From NCBI GenBank assembly GCA_002633005.1, contig NMRA01000151.1, positions 62,001 to 126,000 of the forward strand: a DNA stretch of 64,000 nt, in the 5' to 3' direction. Both the position numbers and the translations under genes were made by a program. The notes under the pieces are model-generated. The model was not told where the DNA came from, searched no databases, and was given only the letters and a program-made list of their open reading frames with translations. This stretch comes from Phoronis australis (Eukaryota > Phoronida > Phoronidae). Of this stretch, positions 12,101-21,828 are shown piece after piece (within the stretch, counting starts at the first letter, position 1; each line of letters opens with the position of its first letter).

Positions 12101-15100
12101 ACCAACCTTTCAAGTTTACAGAGCTGAGTATTGGCTGACAGCTGGCTGGCTGGCTAGAGTCCACACTGCCTACAGTCACACCAGCATAAATTGTTGATAC
12201 GGACTGGTTGCACCGGCAAATTTTTCGTCTGATGATGACGACAACTGGGTATCACTCTTGTGTTGCCTCGGCTCATTTAGGTATCCCTGGTGACCCGACA
12301 TTTCACACTAAAATTTCTTATTCCAACAGTTTGAAGAACACCACTTGACTGCATGCTAAAATAGGACACTGACTTTACCGCACCAGATACGTCGCGAGAA
12401 GCAGCGCTCCAAGTGGATGATTTTTTTTAGCTTCGTTAGAGAATATAAGTTTACTTTTTGCTGTTGAATTATTTGTGAAATTAATCATCAACAACTCGTA
12501 GAAAACTATGCAAAATTTATTCAGAATAAAATACAGTTCCCTTTTGAAGGATCTTTGCGAAATTTGGCAGATGGGCTGTTATAGAGATGGCACGAGATGA
12601 CAATGAGTTTCAGACCAAGCGGACTGCAGCTGTGCCCCCTGGTATCAATTGTTTTAACATTTGCCTGTATATCTTAGGAGTTCCTTGTCTTATTTTCACG
12701 AAATTTGACAAATAGTTGGATTCGGGTGGGTTTGATGCATTTGCGCTATCTAATGGCCATTTTTATGATACTAAAAACACCCGTAGAAGCACACCATTAG
12801 CGGTGCAGTCGAGGGCACATTTCAACTTTCCTCGTTGCTCTTGTGTCAAGTTGTGAGAGACATGTGACACAATGATAAACTTCAAAGTTACTTTTGATAG
12901 AAAGACAGTGTTTGTGAGCACTGTTTTTTTATCTAGGTACCATAGTTTTAGAATTGGTGAAATTAGTCTCTGCGAATTTAACCTAAAATGTTTTGTTCAA
13001 TATCTGGTGTTGAGCTGTTGCTAATTAATTGCAAACTTTGTCTTTCTCCAGGGGGTGGTGGGTTCCGCTCGCCAAGAGGTGGCTACCGTGGCAGGGGTGG
13101 TCCCCGGCCTAACACAGGTTCGCGGACACTAGAATTTGATGGCGAGTTTGACTTTGAAAGTGCAAATGCAGAGTTTGAGAAGGAGGACCTTGAGAAGGAA
13201 ATGAAGCAGAAGTGTACTATAGGTATGCTGGTGCTTAAGGCTATTTGAACCATGTTTGTTTGAAGATAGGTGTGGTCATGACCATTCTAAAATTGCTGTA
13301 GTTGACTGATGCTGTAGTAGCACCGCTAGCTGATCAGCTGTGAGATAATAAGTTAACACTAAACAGTCAAACAGATAATTTGAGTGCAACTCTTGTAACG
13401 TGATTTTTATGCACCCACAATGAGGTGCCAAAACTTTGTATTTTCGTTTGCGTCATTTCCCATTTATTTTCAAATGTGATGTGGCCAGTCATCATTTGCA
13501 GAGTGTGTGTGTTACCCAAGTAACCACTGTTGTATGTGTTCTCTCCCCATTCACAGGTGATAAGGCAGTGTTGAGTGGTGACAAAGAGTCCGATAACGAA
13601 CAAGAAGTGGCAGAAGAGGATGGGGCTGAGGAAGAGGTCTTTTACGACAAAACAAAGTCATTCTTTGACAATATCAGCTGCGAGGCGACAGAACGGGCAA
13701 AGGGGTAGGTAGCACTCAGAATCTGCTGAGGGTTAATGCTGGTGAAGTGTTGAAGGATTATGCACTCAAGACATATTACTAACTTGTCATTTAGAATGTT
13801 GCACAAGAGTAGATCAGTGAATAGAATGGGCAAGAGTAGCAGTGAATTCACTTCAGTCTCGTTGGGAAATTCCCAGATGAAATGAATTGTCGATAGGATA
13901 TGGCATTAGTATTCCTATGTATGTGGGATAACCTATATTTACATTAAAAAATCCCAAGTGGGTTGCTTGTCTGTCCCACTCTTTCCAGAATGCAAGGCTT
14001 CAAATGAGGCAATGCAAAATTCGCAAATACTAATAAGTCTTGTTTTTTCAGTATTAGCTCAAGGCCAAACTGGAGGGAAGAGCGCAAGTTAAACACCGAG
14101 ACATTCGGCCAATCGGGCAACCTGAGACGGGGTGGGCGAGGAGGCATGAGGGGAGGATACAACTTCTTCAACAATCGCCGTGGCACCAGTGGCAGTCAAT
14201 ACAGAGGTCGTGGCCGTGGAGGTCAGAATTGGAGAGGACGTAAGTGTGGTCAATAAGAAGGGGTTTACCCTTCTGGTATATAGTCAGACTAAGTATTAGA
14301 TGCAAAAATTTTACAAAATAGAACATGGTTGGATACCGTATTTATTTAAGATGTGCTTTTGGCATTGCCTAATATGATATCGCAACAACTATGGACTGTG
14401 CCGCGCTTGGTTTTAAAGTGCTTAAAATGTTGTGTCGGTTTGACACCAGAAAATTGTATCATGCATACAGTAAAAATTTGGGACATAGAAATTTAAACAG
14501 ATTGAATTTTCTTTATTCCATATTTCTCAAATTTCAGACACTGCATTTTATTTCAACAAAATTTGGAAGTTGACTTGGCAGTTCATAAAATTGACGTAAC
14601 TAGCTGCCAAGGCAACCTTTTCATGCACCCCACCAGTTTATAGTATCGAGGTGAGGGATTGTTTGTCGTTGATGATAATTTTTGAATTTGTGGCGATGAT
14701 TATTGCATATTTCTAAAATTTGGTGTAAGCTCTGACCTTGAGCAAAATTGAAGCAGTTTGGTTTTGGTGGCAGTTCAAATATTCTCCCTACCTGTCCATT
14801 GAGCAAAGCATTCAGTTTACGTTGCACCATTTTCTTTCCATTTACAAGGAGGCCGGGGTGGTAACCGAGGAGGTCGGCCCAGGAGTCAGGGTTGGGTAGA
14901 CTACGACTTTGACTATGCAGCCGCTGGCATAGAAAGGAATAATCTCAACTCTAAAGTAAGCTGTTCAGTTATTGTCAACATTAAAGTACTGTTGCCTGTA
15001 GAGCAGTTTTGTTTTATGCACAGTTGCAGTTTTAGTCTTAAACTGTCTCTGGGCGGTTCCAACAAAATCTGTATGAGGGGGGGAGCAGTTGAAATAAATA

Positions 15101-18100
15101 TTTATGGGTGGTTGCCTTCTGAAGGAAAGTTAGATTATGGGTAAATAGTTAAAAGTGTGTGCTGTTTTTAGGTGCCCGCATATTTATATGTGGGTGCATA
15201 TTGCCTTCGTCTCTGTCTGGGCGTCCGGCGTCTGCAGCTGTATCTCTTAAACCCCTCACAGGATCTTGATGAGATTTGGCAGATGTGTTCCTATGAAGCT
15301 GACAACAGGTGACGACGAATTTCGGACCTATCTGACTGCAGGTGTGCCCCCTAGGGGCAATTTTTTATGTTCACCTCTGTCTTCGGAGGTCCTTAGGGCT
15401 GTTCCAGTAAAATCCGTGTGGGAGGGGGGGGACGGCAGTAGAAATAAAAATTCATGGGTGGTGGTCTTCAGAAAAAAACTCAAATTATGGGTGGTCGTTC
15501 CTGTAAGAAGTGATGCATTAAAAATGGGTGGTATTTTTTGACCTGTTAATGTCGATAGGTTGGTTACTTCAGCCGTAAAAACTCAAAAATAAATGCAATT
15601 GTCCTAACTTATCCAAATACAAAAAAGCCCATATTGCCAGTGAACAGAGTGCAATATGTTCACTAAGCCATTAATCAAGNCTTAGTGGAGTTTTATAAAA
15701 TTTGGCAGTTAGGCATTTATTAGGGAGATAACGCTATCCTCCCATTTTGGATGGATTCAAAGTATTTTGCGCCACCTGGTGGCCATTTTTAATGTTTTAA
15801 AGTCTTTTTGTTGGCGTCCATTCCTCTGTCAACTAAACCACTCTAAGGATGATTGTGAAAATTGGCATGTATGTTCCTACTGAGAAGAAGACGGATGAAA
15901 ATGTTTTTCCGACGACTTCGAATACTGTGGCGCAGTTTTGTTTGTTTTCGCGCCTATGGCCGTAGCTTCTAAACGCTCTACAGGATCTTTATTAAATTTG
16001 AGCAAATGTATTTATATGAGGTTGACAACAAACGACGATGACTTTCAGACATATCGGACTACCGGTGTGCCCCCTAGTGGCAATTTTACACAGATTTGGA
16101 TGCCGTAGCACCCGTGTTGGCCATTTGAGTTTTTGACAAGACAGGTTGGTTATCTCGAAAACAGCTAGGCACAACTGGATGGAATTTGGCACAAAGTTAT
16201 ATGACGGGGATGGATGCGCTGACAGCAGTTGATTTTCGTTTCGATTCGAACACCCTTTTAGCCGCTTCAGTTTTCGACAACATTTGGCGTCGACCATCTA
16301 AGTTCTTAACAAATCATGGTGTGTGTCCTATAGGCAATTTGTTTACAAGTGTTGCTGCTGCTTGTAGGTATTTTGAAATAATGAGCACCCCTAGTATCTG
16401 CCATTTGCAATGCACTCGAAGGGCACATACCAACATTCTTGATCATGAATCACTATTCACTGGAGCTGATGTTGTGTCTGCCGGACTGTTGTCGGCTCAC
16501 AAAACACTGAATACAGAAAAGGTCTAAAGCGAATAAGTCTCAACATGTATATCACCGTGTATAATCCAAGCATGATTAAAAAATATTATGGATGGTGGCA
16601 TTTTATATTTCAACTTAATTAAAAGTTCTGGGTGGTGGGTTTGAGAAATAAAAGAAAAATATGGGGGGTGGGTAAAAATGAAAGTGCCTTCCCCCTCCCA
16701 TGCATTTTTACTGGAACAGCCCTCATTAGTTTCTTTTTATTTACATATGTAAGTGGTAATAAAATGGATTAGTGTTCCCAGTCTGTGAATGTATCAAAAC
16801 TGGCTCTAGGGTCACCAACTTGTGTTCATATCTTGGTGATATATGTTCAAAAAGCTCGTTTCATATTTTCGTCTTAAGTATTTTGATGCACACAGAGGAA
16901 AATTGTGGTCACATGTAGTCGTACTGTTTATTGACTTTTGCTTGTCCGCCGATCATCTCGAAAACCACGTGATGTATCTTGTTGAAATTTGAAAGAGTTA
17001 GATGTTGCCAAATCATAGACATTAGTCAATTTTCGGATGGATTAGACAACTGTGGCACCCCTGTTTGCCCTTTTAGTTGTTGGCAAGGGGTTCGTCGTCC
17101 ATCAATTTTTACCAAAATGACTGACCAGTTTTGTCTGTTCTAACTGTGTCACAATCGGTATTGATAGCGAACATAAAAAATTGGTCAGGTGTCATGATTG
17201 TGACGTTAAACATTCACATGCATGTATCGTGAAGAGCCATAGGAATGGAGCTCTATTTGCAGTAGTGGCATTTGCACACACGCTTTGAACAATAAACGGC
17301 TAATTTGTTTGATGCACTCACAACTACATGACCCCAAACAGAAGTTGTCAGTTGCAATGGCATTCAAATGCCTCAGTGCTAATGTTTTGCAACAGTAGTC
17401 AGTGCTTATTCACTGATTTCCTGGAGCTGCATATGTGCCTAAGTTCCGCAATTGGGCGCAGCTTCACAATTTGGGGCGTACACTCAATTGGGCACAGCTT
17501 CACAATTTGGGACGTACACTCAATTGGGCACAGCTTCACAATTTGGGGCGTACACTCAATTGGGCACAGCTTCACAATTAGGGGCTTACACTCAATTGCT
17601 GGCTTTTGTGATAACGGTGTTGCCGTAACTCATATGACTAAAGAAATTCTGTAAAATCCATTAGTTCTGAGGTAGGCACGTGACCATGAAATTACAATGG
17701 AAATAACAATTGTAATACTAATAATAACAGTCTGCTACATCAAATAATAAAAGAAAACATGAAAATAATAACACCATTAATATTGATTATTCGTATAAAT
17801 TATGACAAATTTAAAAATAAGTGTGTGATCTGTATAATTATTTTACACCGCAACTGCTTTTTCCTACACTTAAGATAAGGTGGTGTTAAGTTGAGCTTAA
17901 GGCTACCTCATGTCAAGACGACTTCAATGCAAGTTAAGGTATCTTGCATCAAGGTGACGCTAAGGTGGCCTCGATGTGCTGGATTTATTTGTATTGTGAA
18001 TGAGACGCTAACTTATATAAGGTGGGTTTGAGTTAGTCGTCCCTGTATTTTGTGTCAGTTTTTGTGCTGTTGGTCATGTATGTGAAGTGAAATGTGTAGC

Positions 18101-18149
18101 AGTAATAATTATTTTCCCATTACAGCCTGCTGCAGCTGCAAAGTCATAG
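3041..18149 (+). CDS. LSM14: LSM14 (RAP55/Scd6 family mRNP protein), complete, nine coding exons
   Basis: LSM14 proteins bind mRNA and partners such as DDX6 and 4E-T, repress translation and help assemble P-bodies in the cytoplasm. The exons are 3041-3161, 4885-5069, 7204-7405, 8000-8158, 13052-13222, 13557-13704, 14052-14239, 14849-14955 and 18126-18149. They total 1305 nt, or 434 aa plus stop, close to vertebrate LSM14A. Every junction keeps the frame. The LSm14 domain spans about residues 1-80 ([20 protein letters not shown], then [10 protein letters not shown], then [13 protein letters not shown]). The DFDF box lies near 251-273 ([14 protein letters not shown]), the FFD box near 308-321 ([14 protein letters not shown]) and the TFG box near 338-348 ([11 protein letters not shown]). 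RGG runs lie before the DFDF box and after the TFG box, and there is a short His/Gln run in exon 4. The last seven residues come from a tiny final exon, which is the least certain part. Vertebrates have A and B paralogues; this looks like the single invertebrate form. Confidence 0.93.
3162..4884 (+). other. LSM14 intron 1
   Basis: This 1.7-kb intron is mostly unique AT-rich sequence. Around 4600-4670 there is a short minus-oriented scrap of the dispersed CCACTAGG repeat (its leucine-frame-free segment beginning after ctactggcc). I see no gene. Confidence 0.6.
4885..5069 (+). CDS. LSM14: LSM14 exon 2 (end of LSm domain)
   Basis: The acceptor is TTGCAG. The exon completes a Val codon and continues [19 protein letters not shown], then [17 protein letters not shown]. 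It ends at AAG|GTGAGT in phase 0. Confidence 0.93.
5200..5305 (-). repeat. Fragment of the dispersed CCACTAGG repeat
   Basis: The plus strand has tgccccctattggtgatttt and a following block (tgcgtccatggctgtctcct) that match other minus-oriented copies of the family in this gene. It is a single decayed module in LSM14 intron 2. Confidence 0.6.
5370..5408. repeat. 12-bp tandem repeat, about 3.2 copies
   Basis: The unit GAGTACTACCAT is repeated three times exactly and followed by GAG, in LSM14 intron 2. The period is a multiple of three, so it creates open frames on both strands; these are not taken as genes. Confidence 0.9.
5742..6288. mobile_element. MITE-like element with ATATGTGACCC ends
   Basis: The left end ATATGTGACCCC and the right end GGGTCACATAT are inverted copies, extended imperfectly by CAACACCA and TGTTGTGCT. 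The internal sequence is non-coding and AT-rich with repeated ATGGCCACCAT words. Superfamily is not assigned; the target duplication may be TA. Confidence 0.55.
6461..6593. repeat. Perfect 65-bp inverted repeat with 3-nt loop
   Basis: The arms 6461-6525 and 6529-6593 are exact reverse complements as far as I can read them, including the A8/T8 runs, with loop AAC. If transcribed within the LSM14 pre-mRNA it would form one long hairpin without mismatches. It could be a very young foldback sequence, a small-RNA precursor, or a template-switch or assembly artefact. Confidence 0.95.
6625..6780 (-). repeat. Fragment of the dispersed CCACTAGG repeat
   Basis: The words ttttcagatgggtttgacac and cacctagctgtcatttttg, followed by a degraded acaagagc-type end (tgcatttgagctttgaggg), identify a decayed minus-oriented module in LSM14 intron 2. 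Confidence 0.5.
7204..7405 (+). CDS. LSM14: LSM14 exon 3 (Ser/Gln-rich linker; GC donor)
   Basis: The acceptor is CTGTCCAG. The exon encodes [20 protein letters not shown] and a Gln-rich linker. The only donor that restores phase with exon 4 is CAG|GCGAGT, a GC-AG intron. Confidence 0.85.
8000..8158 (+). CDS. LSM14: LSM14 exon 4 (His/Gln/Arg-Gly linker)
   Basis: The acceptor is TTTGTAG and the donor AGAG|GTAAGT, phase 1 at both ends. It encodes [19 protein letters not shown], a Gln run and [13 protein letters not shown]. Confidence 0.85.
8770..9105 (-). repeat. Dispersed CCACTAGG repeat, minus copy
   Basis: The copy begins with the family end 'gccgtcatctctgtctgggc' and includes a CTCF-like core whose complement CCACTAGGAGGCAC lies at 8922-8935. 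It is in LSM14 intron 4, antisense to the gene. Confidence 0.8.
9300..10017. mobile_element. PIF/Harbinger-like MITE with TTA target duplication
   Basis: The ends are inverted copies: GGGCTGTTCCAGCAAAATCT on the left and ATTTTACTGGAACAGCCC on the right, each followed inwards by a G/C homopolymer block. TTA flanks both sides (9297-9299, 10018-10020), as in Harbinger elements with 3-bp TWA targets. A single N at 9732 marks an assembly join inside it. No transposase is present. Confidence 0.75.
10200..11020 (-). repeat. Dispersed CCACTAGG repeat, minus copy, several modules
   Basis: At least four modules occur here, each with a core such as the complements of gccccctagtg (about 10376-10386), taccctagtggc (10516), caccttgtggcc (10669) and gcccctagtggc (10942). 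It fills part of LSM14 intron 4. Confidence 0.75.
12540..12865 (-). repeat. Dispersed CCACTAGG repeat, minus copy
   Basis: Typical family blocks are present (gatctttgcgaaatttggca and the end whose complement begins ACAAGAGCAACG near 12845). Cores are decayed. It lies in LSM14 intron 4. Confidence 0.65.
13052..13222 (+). CDS. LSM14: LSM14 exon 5 (RGG and DFDF box)
   Basis: The acceptor is TTCTCCAG and the donor ATAG|GTATGC, phase 1 at both ends. It carries [12 protein letters not shown] followed by [20 protein letters not shown], the DFDF box used by the family for helicase binding. Confidence 0.93.
13557..13704 (+). CDS. LSM14: LSM14 exon 6 (FFD box)
   Basis: The acceptor is TTCACAG. An acidic stretch is followed by [20 protein letters not shown]. 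The donor GG|GTAGGT leaves phase 2; read-through would stop at once. Confidence 0.92.
14052..14239 (+). CDS. LSM14: LSM14 exon 7 (TFG box and RGG repeats)
   Basis: The acceptor is TTTTTTCAG. The exon encodes [15 protein letters not shown], then [15 protein letters not shown] and further RG repeats. The donor GGAC|GTAAGT leaves phase 1. Confidence 0.92.
14849..14955 (+). CDS. LSM14: LSM14 exon 8 (C-terminal RGG and YDFDY)
   Basis: The acceptor is TTTACAAG. The exon encodes [20 protein letters not shown] and [14 protein letters not shown]. The donor AAA|GTAAGC leaves phase 0. Confidence 0.85.
15053..15150 (+). mobile_element. Terminal fragment of the Harbinger-like MITE family
   Basis: GGGCGGTTCCAACAAAATCT with the following G-run and tatgggtggttgcc match one end of the MITE at 9300-10017. 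The rest is missing. Confidence 0.55.
15170..16460 (-). repeat. Dispersed CCACTAGG repeat, minus copy, with a nested MITE
   Basis: The copy starts with the family terminal palindrome (catatttatatgtgggtgca) and runs through several modules. Strong cores lie at 15769-15782 (complement CCACCAGGTGGCGC) and 16067-16080 (complement CCACTAGGGGGCAC). A MITE at 15396-15681 interrupts one module. It lies in LSM14 intron 8. Confidence 0.75.
15396..15681 (-). mobile_element. Nested Harbinger-like MITE, truncated at a single-N join
   Basis: GGGCTGTTCCAGTAAAATCC begins right after TTA (15393-15395). After N at 15680 only one base precedes TTA (15682-15684), where the host repeat resumes. The segment is the reverse complement of the right half of the copy at 9300-10017, so the other half is missing at the N. 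Confidence 0.75.
16570..16722 (-). mobile_element. End fragment of the Harbinger-like MITE family
   Basis: The segment ends in TTTTTACTGGAACAGCCC and is the complement of the left end region of the copy at 9300. No partner end is clear nearby. Confidence 0.55.
17450..17598. repeat. 36-bp minisatellite, about four copies
   Basis: The unit reads attgggcacagcttcacaat then ttggggcgtacactca, with a few substitutions between copies. The period is divisible by three, so the plus strand stays open across it. It lies in LSM14 intron 8. Confidence 0.9.
18126..18149 (+). CDS. LSM14: LSM14 exon 9 (last seven codons and stop)
   Basis: After CCCATTACAG the frame reads PAAAAKS and TAG, matching the phase-0 end of exon 8. 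The assignment rests on phase, the good acceptor and the alanine-rich tail. A different last exon is possible. Confidence 0.55.
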   Translation, partial: PAAAAKS

Positions 18150-19320
18150 TTTTGGAAAAGAGAATCCAGCCCAGAACTTCGATGATTGAATGTATAAACA
18201 CAGGATTTTGAATAATGTTGGACGGTTGATGAAATAGTGCCATTAGCTGAAGAAATATTAGTTATCCCACAACTGGCTTTGCACTTTTTAATATTCTTTC
18301 CACCTTTTAATATTCTTTCCACGAGTAGTTTTCTTTTGCTATTATTTTTCAAGTGTTGCCAATATTGTTCCGGAAGCTTGGCGTGTTTCTATGAAGGTGT
18401 GTACAAGAACTGTGTTATTATTTTGGGGGTCAACTTAGTTGTCTGTTGCATTTGGCGAGGTTCACCACACGAAATGCACGTTACGTTACATTTTGCTGGT
18501 TTGGTGTATTAAAGAGACAAAGTTGCTTCCATATTTTTGTTTCGAGTAATACAACTACTGCCTGTCATGTGAATAGAATAAATTTGTGTTCAGATTTTTT
18601 AAACAGGCAAGGTATTTACTGCAAGATGATTTGCAACCAGTTAAAACTTTGACCAGATTTGGCTTTTCAGCCTGCTTTAGTAAAATTCTGGCCAGCAAGG
18701 CTGTCATTGATGGATTTGAACCACACCCTGGGAAAAAGTGAGCCCTCGGGCAGTTACTCTGAATCAGTATTTTAGTAAGAGTGGCCGAGGTGCCCCGAGA
18801 ATGTGCTCATTCACGTTTTTGCAGTGTTTCTAGACAAATGCTGGATTATTTATTTCGAAGCAATGTAATTTAAGTCCAGACATGCTTGTTCCAATTCTTT
18901 TTTCGATAATGAATGCATTCCAAATGCTTGTTTGCCCTATCCATTTCAAAATAAATGTAAAACATTGCCTATCAGGTCATCTTGTTTTCACCTTTATGAT
19001 GCTGCTGGGAATTTTGATTTGTGATCTGAACAGCAGTAGGCCTACTGCTTATCAGAGTTCTGGAGCTCTCGTGTGTATAGATTCGGCAACAGGAAATGGA
19101 AATGCACTGTGTGTTCTCCTAGAACAGATACACACCCTTCTCTTTTCGTTTCCTGCAGATTTAAATGTACTACACCAAAGGCAGTGCTGTGACGTATAGG
19201 TTGCAAGACTAGTGCTGAAATTTCTATTTCATTGTTCTGGAAATGTCAATTTTGTGTACATTGTAATGTAAAAGTTGCAAGCTGTAATGAAAATGTTGAT
19301 AAAATACATGAAAACAGGGC
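18150..19320 (+). other. Presumed LSM14 3' untranslated region
   Basis: No coding sequence is recognised. A canonical AATAAA lies at 18950-18955 and an AT-rich stretch near 19290-19340 gives other possible 3' ends. The end point is a guess. Confidence 0.4.
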
Positions 19321-19654
19321 ACTAAGTTTTTTTTTCTGTTGAGCATTTCTAATTTAATTCAGCTTAGGCATTTAGAATAGGAAATATGATGAAAGGCGGA
19401 ACTTCGGTTACAGGCGAAAGCCAACAATTAAATTGACCAATTTCACTGTGAGTGATACAAGTTTATTTGGTATAACCGTATTACGAATGTACTGTTAGTA
19501 ATAAATAAGGTTACTAAAGCACAACTCGTTAATATGAGTGGGACATCGTTTTTGTGTATAGTAGAAACGAATGCATGAATACATGTTCTCTAGACCAATC
19601 TGCCGCTCCACTTAGTGATTCAACCATTACAGCTTGTGTGCATAGTGATACGGT

Positions 19655-19990
19655 ATTTTACCAATATGGCCGTTGATACTTTTGCACTGGCAAATTGAAC
19701 GTTCAGCATTGCGGCTGTATCTCCTAAACCCCTTGCAAGATGTTTTTGAAATTCACAATTGACAGCAGATGGACGGATTGGACAACTGTGGTTACTAATG
19801 GCACTTTTTTACATTTGCCTTTGCTCTTTGATGAATTTAGAAGGCAAATAGTTTTTGAGAAACAACACCTTCCCATTTCTGGATGGGTTCAATGTTTTCT
19901 GTGCCATCTAATGGCCATTTTTATGATGCAGATAAACACCGTTTGCGGTGCAGTCGTGGGTGCATTTCAACGCTCAGCGTAGTTTTTCTT
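19655..19990 (-). repeat. Dispersed CCACTAGG repeat, minus copy
   Basis: Family blocks such as cacctttgccatctaatgg-like cores and the degenerate terminal gtgcagtcgtgggtgcattt identify it. Cores are decayed. Confidence 0.6.
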
Positions 19991-20914
19991 TGTAAATTTG
20001 ACAAATTTTACTTACAAAATATATTTTGAACTTCCAGTTTTCCATCAAAACGAAATATAAAAAATGAATTCTTCAAATCAGTGAAAAAATTCTGTACTCT
20101 CACTTTGGCATGAAGCGACCAGTAATTTTACACAGAAAAAGTGTTTTTCCAAGATAACCCGGGATCTGTATTTTCAGTAAAGTATAATCTTTGGTGACTA
20201 TTAGGTGTTCAATAAGGCAGGGCATAGACAGTAACCAGTTTGTATTGTCCTTCAATGCGTATATTGTAATAGTGTACAATTGCCATTGAGTGACCTCAGT
20301 TCTTAATGTTTTGTTATACACCATGCTCCAGTGAGCATTAACAGGTTTCTTGAGCACACAACAGGTTGTTCTCAGATTTGAGTACATACTTAATTGTTAA
20401 AAGTAAACATCTCGACCAACTGTTAAAGGTAAACATCTCGACAAAATGTCTCAATGAATAATGTCTTGCATTATGCCCAAGTACAACTCTGCAGAATGTT
20501 CTGGGCCACATCCAAACAAGCTACGCATAGTGCTACCTAAACTGATAGCTCTTCACAACAGCACATTTAGCGACACACAAAATTACAGGTGCTTCATCAG
20601 AGCATAGAACTCTAGCCCTGTAATGCCAACTCTGATCTCGTGGCCGCTGAGGTTACGCTGCGTAAGAGTTTTTTTGCATTCGTTCGTTCTGGTACCTGTG
20701 TACTTGCTATAGAAATTGCTGTCATTAAAACTATTCGCAACTCCGCCGTTTTTCATCCGAATTGCATTTGAGCCATATCCCTAGAAAGCCCTTTGTCAGT
20801 TCTCGATGAGTATACCAGAAGCAAAAGATAAATAATTTAATTCAAAAGTAATTATCATTTCGCATACTTGATTGGTTTAAAAATAGGCCTACATTTTTAA
20901 TTCTAGAAACTAAG

Positions 20915-21400
20915 AGTGTTGCCAAAATGTGAAAATTACAGCTGTAAAAGAAACATAAACGAGAGCAACACGAAGTATTAGAAACTTGAAATGTGCCCAC
21001 GACAGCACCCCAAACGGTGTGCTACTAGATGGTGCAGAATGCGTCACACCCGTCCAAATTAAGGAGGCGCAGTTTCTGTAATACACAACTATTCGCAAAA
21101 TTTTATGAAAATAAGCCAAGGAACTCCTAAGATTTAGAGATATACATAAAACCAACAGTAGGGAGCACAGCTATTGTCTGATTGCTTGAAAATTATCGTC
21201 ATCTGTTGCCAAGTCTATGGGAGATCATCTGCCAAATTTCACAAAGATCCTTCAAGGGGTTAAGAAAGATACACCCATAAACGCAACATTGCCCCTAGAA
21301 GGCGACAAGGGTTAAGAAGACACACCCGTAGATGCAACATTGCCCCTAGGGGCCGCCAGAATAGTGAAAAATACCAAAAAATTTGAGTCCAGGTGTTGAC
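20915..21400 (+). repeat. Dispersed CCACTAGG repeat, plus copy
   Basis: It begins with acgagagcaacacgaagtat, a version of the family end ACAAGAGCAACGCGGAGCG. It continues with ctactagatggtgcagaat and gcccctaggggccgccag, decayed cores. Confidence 0.65.
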
Positions 21401-21608
21401 AAGGACGCCTGCTAGATGAAGGCCTATTGAGTACCAATAAAATTCATGGTGTTGATCAGGAATGACAATGATTTACTGAAATGATAACAAGGCGGAGACA
21501 TAGTTCAATAGTTGCGAGTTTTTCAGTATGAGTCTTGACTGCTCTTAGTAGAAGTAACTGTCATGAAGGGAAAACTAGCTGATCACTTCTGGCATGTAGT
21601 TTTATTCC

Positions 21609-21828
21609 TCATCGAGGTATCGCTCTTATGACTTTACTTGTGCCTTCAATCTCAATCTGTTCAAATGACCACTGTCGGTTACACCTGCATTGAGTTCCAC
21701 ATTTCTCTGAACCACACTTGGGACAAGGAAAATGGCAGCCAGGGCAGTCCAGATCAGTACAGTCACAAATATCTGAAGAGTCATCAAGAAATCGGCCCGT
21801 GTCATCATAGAGTTGGTTTTTCCTTAAA
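21609..21828 (-). CDS. ARL14EP-like exon 3 (cysteine-rich domain)
   Basis: The acceptor is TTTATGCAG. The exon supplies 73 codons and the TGA stop and contains all the zinc-ligand cysteines. Confidence 0.9.

Larger units (their letters stand above)
19321..21608. other. Intergenic region between convergent LSM14 and ARL14EP-like genes
   Basis: Two copies of the dispersed CCACTAGG repeat occupy its ends, minus at about 19655-19990 and plus at about 20915-21400. The middle is unique AT-rich sequence without a supported gene. Confidence 0.6.

Noticed and set aside
17328..17654. Open frame of 108 codons with repeated [12 protein letters not shown] units
   Set aside because: It comes from a 36-bp minisatellite whose period is divisible by three, inside an LSM14 intron.
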